Source: Candidatus Muproteobacteria bacterium (GTDB lineage: Bacteria > Pseudomonadota > Gammaproteobacteria > Acidiferrobacterales > Sulfurifustaceae). Taken from it: a DNA stretch of 6,161 bases. Positions within the stretch are counted from its first letter, which is position 1. Each line of letters begins with the position of its first letter. The stretch spans positions 1 to 6,161 of the forward strand of contig JAHFQD010000122.1 of assembly GCA_023266455.1 (NCBI GenBank), given 5' to 3'. A model generated the notes under the pieces. That model made no database searches. It worked only from the letters and a program-made list of their open reading frames with translations, and was not told where the DNA came from. A program made the translations under genes and the position numbers. Of the stretch, positions 1 to 3,637 are shown piece by piece.

Positions 1-228
1 GGCAAACTGGGACGCATCGACTTTAAAACTTCGTTGGTTGTGATAAGCGACGTTATTTTTGGTATCAGTCCCAATATGAGAGCGTACGCACTCAACGGTA
101 GACCGATACCGTTGAGCGCATTGAAGCCCGGGACAATTGTGGCGTTTAGATTGGCACCAACTTCGGTGGAAGGTGGGTACAGCAAGATTATTGAAGAGTT
201 GTGGGTTATGCCATCGGAGACACAGTGA
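1..228 (+). CDS. Small PilY2-like protein, C-terminal part (5' end outside window)
   Basis: The frame is open from the first base and ends at TGA 226-228, giving 75 residues of a protein whose start lies upstream. The visible part looks like a short all-beta protein: a hydrophobic strand (SLVVISDVIFGISPN), then LNGRPIPLSALKPGTIVAF and a polar C-terminus. The pattern of a strand, a 'D..F.ISP' turn, 'LNG' and 'LSALKPG..V.F' is what I recall for PilY2, the small protein encoded between PilY1 and PilE in Pseudomonas. The gene directly after it is a PilE-type pilin, which fits. No catalytic motif is visible. PilY2 identity is inference from pattern and position; an unrelated small beta-barrel protein is possible. 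Its stop overlaps the next gene's GTG start, so the two are probably co-transcribed and translationally coupled. Confidence 0.6.
   Translation, partial: GKLGRIDFKTSLVVISDVIFGISPNMRAYALNGRPIPLSALKPGTIVAFRLAPTSVEGGYSKIIEELWVMPSETQ
216..219 (+). promoter_or_regulatory. Shine-Dalgarno (GGAG) that selects the pilE GTG start
   Basis: GGAG lies inside the end of the upstream gene, 5 nt before GTG 225. This supports GTG 225 over the in-frame GTG 201, which has no good site and would give an overlong leader. TTG 237 is an alternative, but AAGG at 230-233 sits too close to it. Confidence 0.5.
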
Positions 229-734
229 CAAGGCCATTGAAACAAAAATTCATAAGTCGTGGTTTTACGTTAATGGAATTGATGATCGCCGTGGTCATCA
301 TCGGCATTCTCGCCGGCATCGCCTATCCAAGTTATCGCGGCTATCTAACTCGGACGAAACGTTCGGATGGGCAAATCGCGCTAACGCAGATGACGAACCT
401 GCAAGAAAAATTCTTCACCATGTGTAACTACTACGCGGGAACCTTAGTCGGCGCGACCCGCGCCTGCGGCGCTAGTTCGGCAAACGGTATATTAGGTGCG
501 GCTACCGCCGCGCCTGTGCTCTCCCCCGATCGCCATTACGTTATTACTTTAATTGCTCCAACCGCGGCTTGTCCTATAACTGACTGTTATGTAATGCAGG
601 CTACGCCTGCAACGAAAGCCCAAGGTGGAACAGGTTCACAAATCAATGATGGTAATTTCAGAATTGACTCAAAAGGCGTTAAAACTTGGGCCAGAAACGG
701 TACTACATACACCAGCAAATGGACGGATAAGTAG
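225..734 (+). CDS. pilE: Type IV pilus minor pilin, PilE type
   Basis: This is a 169-residue prepilin incorporated into the T4P fibre after processing by PilD at the inner membrane. The 13-residue basic leader ends SRG, cleavage is expected before Phe, and the mature N-terminus is FTLMELMIAVVIIGILAG with Glu5 and Pro22 (AYPSY). The following 'RSDGQIALTQMTNLQEKFFT' matches the PilE-type helix-to-head region, and the C-terminal 'FRIDSKGVKTW' matches the usual beta-strand end. The head has four cysteines (mature positions 54, 68, 103 and 108) that could form two disulfides. GTG 225 overlaps the upstream TGA as GTGA and has GGAG 5 nt before it; TTG 237 would give a shorter, more typical leader. 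The class is certain. The name PilE rests on family pattern and on following a PilY2-like gene. Confidence 0.87.
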   Translation: MTRPLKQKFISRGFTLMELMIAVVIIGILAGIAYPSYRGYLTRTKRSDGQIALTQMTNLQEKFFTMCNYYAGTLVGATRACGASSANGILGAATAAPVLSPDRHYVITLIAPTAACPITDCYVMQATPATKAQGGTGSQINDGNFRIDSKGVKTWARNGTTYTSKWTDK

Positions 735-848
735 AAGATCGACTATTTATAAAGTATTTTTAGACGACGATAACGACAAATAGTGCTAAATAGTTAAATT
801 GATCAGTTAGACGTTGAAGTGACATCAAGACTGGACGATTTACGGCAA

Positions 849-876
849 TTGAAGATGCGTTTTTGCTGGTTACACT
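849..876 (+). promoter_or_regulatory. Weak sigma70-like promoter candidate for the fimU operon
   Basis: TTGAAG (849-854) and TACACT (871-876) each match the consensus at 4 of 6 bases, with a 16-bp spacer. It lies in the only gap large enough for an operon promoter. The match is poor, and a longer-range or activator-dependent promoter is equally possible. No sigma54 TGGC-N8-TTGC element was found. Confidence 0.2.
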
Positions 877-934
877 CTTTTAATGAAGTAACGAAATGGA
901 ACTTTTTTTCCTCGTTTTCTTAGGGGAATTTAAC

Positions 935-941
935 GGAGAGG
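935..941 (+). promoter_or_regulatory. Very strong Shine-Dalgarno (GGAGAGG) before a 27-codon ORF
   Basis: GGAGAGG lies 5 nt before ATG 947. Along with the site before pilY1, it is the best ribosome-binding sequence in the window, whereas fimU itself has no clear site. Either it drives a leader peptide that couples to fimU, or it is a chance purine run. Confidence 0.45.
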
Positions 942-946
942 ATTTT

Positions 947-1030
947 ATGGCGGCAGTAGTCATCAATAGGGAGATGTTATTTATCCGCCATAATCGACCG
1001 CTCATCGGCGTATTACGAACATTTTCATAA
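947..1030 (+). CDS. Possible 27-residue leader peptide or small protein upstream of fimU
   Basis: ATG 947 to TAA 1028-1030 reads MAAVVINREMLFIRHNRPLI followed by GVLRTFS. It has an excellent Shine-Dalgarno (GGAGAGG, 5 nt spacing) and stops 18 nt before the chosen fimU ATG. It shows no transmembrane segment, no prepilin motif and no run of identical amino-acid codons of the kind used in attenuators. The peptide is moderately basic and hydrophobic. I do not recognise it. The support is the ribosome-binding site and the position just ahead of fimU, whose own initiation signal is weak, so translational coupling is a plausible role. An ORF this short can arise by chance in an intergenic region. 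Confidence 0.25.
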   Translation: MAAVVINREMLFIRHNRPLIGVLRTFS

Positions 1031-1048
1031 CCTTTGGTCGCCAATAAA

Positions 1049-1570
1049 ATGCCGTTAGTCAGAACAATGCAAAAATCCATGGGGTTCAGCCTTTTCGAGC
1101 TGATCATCGTCCTGGTGATTGTCGGCATCCTCGCGGTCATCGCGATTCCGAATATGAATCGCTTTATCGAATCGAATCGCCTGACGGCCGTAACGAACGA
1201 TTTAATCGGCGACATTAACTTTGCTCGCAGCGAGGCGGTTAAGCGCGGCTCGCAAATCGGTATCTGCCCTGCCTCAGGATCGACGTGCGCCGCTACCACT
1301 AATTGGGGCACCGCTGGTTGGCTGATCTTTGTCGACAGCGACAGCAACAGCGCTTGGACCGCTACCGATACCGTCTTGCGTACGCACGAATCGGCGCCGC
1401 TTAACAATTCCATTACCGGACCGGCAAACCTACTGCTGCTCAGCCGCATGGGATCCGTTAGCGCTGGCTCCGGCGATTTCACGATTTGTAACAGTCGTAT
1501 TAAACAAAAGCGCACCGTCTCGATCAATGCGACGGGACGTACGCTCATCAGTCAAAACGGCAGTTGTTAA
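1049..1570 (+). CDS. fimU: Minor pilin of the GspH/FimT family (FimU position)
   Basis: This is a 173-residue prepilin of the GspH/FimT family. In the known system FimU links the minor-pilin tip complex (PilV, PilW, PilX, PilY1) to the shaft. The leader from ATG 1049 is 12 residues ending MG; the mature protein starts FSLFELIIVLVIVGILAVIA with Glu5 and Pro22 (AIPNM). The family signature follows: 'NDLIGDINFARSEAVKRG', then 'ICPASGSTC', 'NWGTAGWLIFVD', and a C-terminal strand block ending 'RTVSINATGRTLI'. Cysteines in the ICP, STC, ICN and final GSC segments may form disulfides. The start is uncertain: ATG 1067 also leaves a workable leader, TTG 1034 is in frame, and none has a strong Shine-Dalgarno. 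It heads a tight cluster, with pilV starting 6 bp after its stop. Confidence 0.9.
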   Translation: MPLVRTMQKSMGFSLFELIIVLVIVGILAVIAIPNMNRFIESNRLTAVTNDLIGDINFARSEAVKRGSQIGICPASGSTCAATTNWGTAGWLIFVDSDSNSAWTATDTVLRTHESAPLNNSITGPANLLLLSRMGSVSAGSGDFTICNSRIKQKRTVSINATGRTLISQNGSC

Positions 1571-1576
1571 ACGACT

Positions 1577-2092
1577 ATGAAACGACAAGCGGCCATAAGC
1601 GGTTTTACGCTCATCGAGGTGCTGATCCCACTCTTGGTGCTCTCGCTGGGCTTGTTAGGACTGGCGGCGTTGCAAACAACCAGTCTCGCGTTCAATACCG
1701 ATGCTTACACGCGCACGCAATCGACCGTGATAGCGTACGACATCATCGACAAGATGCGCATCAATACCACTGGCGTAAGCGCCGGAAATTACGACATTGC
1801 TTCGACCACGGTGGCGAGAACCAAGATCACTACTTACGCCACTTGCGGCGCCTCGGGCGGTACTTGCGATTGTGGCGGAACCGCCAGCATCTCGTGCAGC
1901 ACATCCAGCCTCGCGCTCTACGACCTGGGTACCTGGTACTCGAAGATGAAAGAAGCCCTCCCCGGCTCCGATGATGGCACCGATACCCGTTTGGCCACGA
2001 TCGATCGCACCGCCGCTAACTTAGTCACGATCACAATTCAATGGGTCGAACGCGATATTCCAAAATCTCAGAGATGGGTGGTGCAACTGTGA
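1577..2092 (+). CDS. pilV: Type IV pilus minor pilin PilV
   Basis: This is a 171-residue prepilin, a component of the tip priming complex. The 9-residue leader MKRQAAISG is followed by FTLIEVLIPLLVLSLGLLGL, with Glu5 present; 'GLLGLAALQ' followed by polar residues is the PilV signature. 'QSTVIAYDIIDKMRIN' matches the family's amphipathic helix, and the C-terminal 'VTITIQWVERD' is the usual last strand. Proline at mature position 9 is unusual, since that position is normally alanine or another small residue in this family. The head contains a Gly/Ser/Thr/Cys-rich segment, from about 'TYATCGASGGTCDCGG', with four cysteines. The gene starts 6 bp after fimU, without a strong Shine-Dalgarno, and its TGA overlaps the GTG start of pilW, which suggests coupled translation. 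Confidence 0.92.
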   Translation: MKRQAAISGFTLIEVLIPLLVLSLGLLGLAALQTTSLAFNTDAYTRTQSTVIAYDIIDKMRINTTGVSAGNYDIASTTVARTKITTYATCGASGGTCDCGGTASISCSTSSLALYDLGTWYSKMKEALPGSDDGTDTRLATIDRTAANLVTITIQWVERDIPKSQRWVVQL

Positions 2093-3162
2093 GCGCACAC
2101 ATCAAAAACGTGCCTCATCGTAGCGGCATGTTGGGATTCAGCTTGGCAGAGCTGATGATCGCCATCACCATCGGCTTGATCATCCTCGTCGCCGTGTCCG
2201 CGGTCTTCGTCAGTAGCAAGCGAACCCATTCGACGCAAGACCGCTTGGCGCGCCTTCAAGAAAATGCGCGTTTTGCGATTCACTACCTGACACGCGATCT
2301 GCGTATGGCAGGTTATACGGGTTGCATGAGCGACGGCACTAACGTCAATAACACGTTGAACGCCGGTAGCTTCGTGTACAACCCGAGCGCAGCGCTCGAA
2401 GGCCTCGAAGCGGCAGCCGGCAATTGGTATCCGTCGAGTGCGACGACACTTCCCACCGGCATCAAAAGTGGTACCGACGCGCTTGTTGTGCGCCGCGGTG
2501 ATCCGTCGTTGAGTATCTCAATTTCCAAATCGATGCCAAACGAATCGGCTGAGCTCAACGTATCGTCGGTAACCGGCTTGGTCGATGGTGATATTATTAT
2601 GGTGTCCGACTGCGCCAGTGCCGACGTCATGCAGATTACTTCAGTTCAAACCGCGTCCTTGAAACTACAACACAACGCCGGCAGCACGGTCACACCGGGA
2701 AATTCGACGCAAAAATTAGGCAAGCAATACGGAACCAGCGCGAAGGTGATGAAATTTACCGCGAATCTGTATTACGTGAAAGACAAAACCGATCCTAACG
2801 ATGCGACTAAAACGATTCCGAGTCTCTATATGCAACAAAATGGAACGGAATCGGAATTGGTAGAAGGCGTCGAAGATTTGCAAATCACCTACGGCGTGGA
2901 CGTCAGCGGCGCTACCTCCGATGGCATTCCCGATAAATATCTCAAAGCCGGCGTCGCCGGATTACAGACAGCTTCCGAATGGGCGCGCGTTAAGAGCATA
3001 CGCATCGGTCTGTTGGTCAGAACGTTGAACGACAAAGACCAAGACAAAAACATCAAAGCCGGTTCCAACTATGACGTAAACGGCCATACCTACACCATTT
3101 CTTCAGCCGACAAGTATCAACGTCGGGTCTTCCTCACTACCGTGATGTTGAGAAATCTATGA
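2089..3162 (+). CDS. pilW: Type IV pilus minor pilin PilW
   Basis: This is a 357-residue large minor pilin that in the known system joins PilV and PilX in the tip complex. From GTG 2089 the 16-residue leader ends GMLG and the mature protein starts FSLAELMIAITIGLIILVAV with Glu5. The PilW hallmark at residues 56-79 includes 'RLQENARFAIHYLTRDLRMA' then GYTGC. Another hallmark at residues 257-271 is 'LVEGVEDLQITYGVD', followed by 'VKSIRIGLLVRT' and the C-terminal 'RRVFLTTVMLRNL'. Two cysteines, C79 and C175, could form a disulfide, as is usual in PilW. GTG 2089 overlaps the pilV stop as GTGA. The in-frame ATG 2074 lies inside pilV with no ribosome-binding site, and ATG 2128 would leave almost no leader. 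The gene overlaps pilX by 4 bp (ATGA). Confidence 0.93.
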   Translation: MSAHIKNVPHRSGMLGFSLAELMIAITIGLIILVAVSAVFVSSKRTHSTQDRLARLQENARFAIHYLTRDLRMAGYTGCMSDGTNVNNTLNAGSFVYNPSAALEGLEAAAGNWYPSSATTLPTGIKSGTDALVVRRGDPSLSISISKSMPNESAELNVSSVTGLVDGDIIMVSDCASADVMQITSVQTASLKLQHNAGSTVTPGNSTQKLGKQYGTSAKVMKFTANLYYVKDKTDPNDATKTIPSLYMQQNGTESELVEGVEDLQITYGVDVSGATSDGIPDKYLKAGVAGLQTASEWARVKSIRIGLLVRTLNDKDQDKNIKAGSNYDVNGHTYTISSADKYQRRVFLTTVMLRNL

Positions 3163-3617
3163 CTCTGTCCATGAAGCCGATATCGAATCGACGTCATCAA
3201 CAAGGCGTAGCGCTAGTCACGGCGCTAGTCATGCTGCTTATTCTCACCGTACTCGGTATCTCGGCGATGTCGACTACCAGCCTCCAAGAAAAGATGTCCG
3301 GCAATATCCAAGAACAAACGCGCGCTTTCGAAGCTGCAGAATCCGGCGTCAACAGTATTCTTGCCGACACCGGCGTGCTGAACCCGAACGCGACGGTGAC
3401 GAAAACGTATACCTACGACAGCGGCAAAAGCGGATCGGCCTCGGTCGATTCGACGTTCCGTGAATACACGCCGCCGAGCCGCACGCGCACCGCGTCGCAA
3501 ATTTACAGCGCTATCAATTTGCAGTCCGCACATTTCGACCTGAAGAGTACGGGCACGACGTCGACAAGTGCACAATCACTTCATCACCAAGGCATTGAAC
3601 AAATCGTTACCAAATAG
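3159..3617 (+). CDS. pilX: Type IV pilus minor pilin PilX
   Basis: This 152-residue protein is the GspK-like tip minor pilin that contacts PilY1 in the known complex. The leader is basic (NRRHQQG) and the hydrophobic segment is VALVTALVMLLILTVLGISA, followed by the family signature 'STTSLQEKMSGNIQEQTRAF' and EAAESGV. Position 5 of the expected mature protein is threonine instead of glutamate, which fits the non-canonical N-termini of PilX/GspK-type tip pilins. The C-terminal 'STSAQSLHHQGIEQIVTK' is a typical PilX ending, so the gene is complete. ATG 3159 overlaps the pilW TGA; ATG 3171 is a possible later start. No strong Shine-Dalgarno is visible, so initiation probably depends on coupling. 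A 20-bp gap separates it from pilY1. Confidence 0.92.
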   Translation: MTLSMKPISNRRHQQGVALVTALVMLLILTVLGISAMSTTSLQEKMSGNIQEQTRAFEAAESGVNSILADTGVLNPNATVTKTYTYDSGKSGSASVDSTFREYTPPSRTRTASQIYSAINLQSAHFDLKSTGTTSTSAQSLHHQGIEQIVTK

Positions 3618-3624
3618 TAACTGC

Positions 3625-3630
3625 GGGAGG
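3625..3630 (+). promoter_or_regulatory. Strong Shine-Dalgarno (GGGAGG) that sets the pilY1 start
   Basis: GGGAGG ends 7 nt before ATG 3638 and 10 nt before the adjacent ATG 3641, so 3638 is preferred. The upstream pilin genes lack such a site. This suggests that PilY1 is translated by independent initiation and not by coupling to pilX. Confidence 0.6.
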
Positions 3631-3637
3631 TTCCGCC

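Larger units (their letters stand above)
735..946 (+). other. AT-rich intergenic region between pilE and the fimU operon
   Basis: No convincing protein gene is seen here on either strand; the long minus-strand frame reaching to 880 is a shadow of fimU. The stretch is visibly richer in A and T than the genes. It holds three copies of the 7-mer AAATAGT or its complement (742-748 inverted, 778-784 and 788-794 direct) and a T-run at 903-909. A weak stem pairs TTCCTC 908-913 with GGGGAA 923-928, with one G-T wobble and a 9-nt loop. No clear intrinsic terminator follows pilE. The promoter for fimU-pilY1 most likely lies here, unless transcription reads through from pilE. Confidence 0.6.

Noticed and set aside
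903..928. T-run plus weak stem TTCCTC/GGGGAA as a terminator
   Set aside because: The T-run precedes the stem instead of following it, the stem is only 6 bp with a wobble, and no T-tract lies on the correct side for either strand.
1052..1060. CCGTTAGTC, one mismatch from the AlgR site CCGTTCGTC, near the fimU start
   Set aside because: AlgR regulates this operon in Pseudomonas, but a 9-mer with one mismatch is expected about once by chance in a window this size, and it would lie inside the gene if ATG 1049 is the start.
880..1548. 222-residue minus-strand open frame opposite fimU
   Set aside because: It lies antisense to a clear GspH/FimT pilin, has no recognisable domain and a composition typical of an antisense shadow.
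1564..1974. 136-residue + strand frame overlapping pilV
   Set aside because: It is out of frame with PilV, rich in Arg, His and Leu without any motif, and is explained as a shadow.
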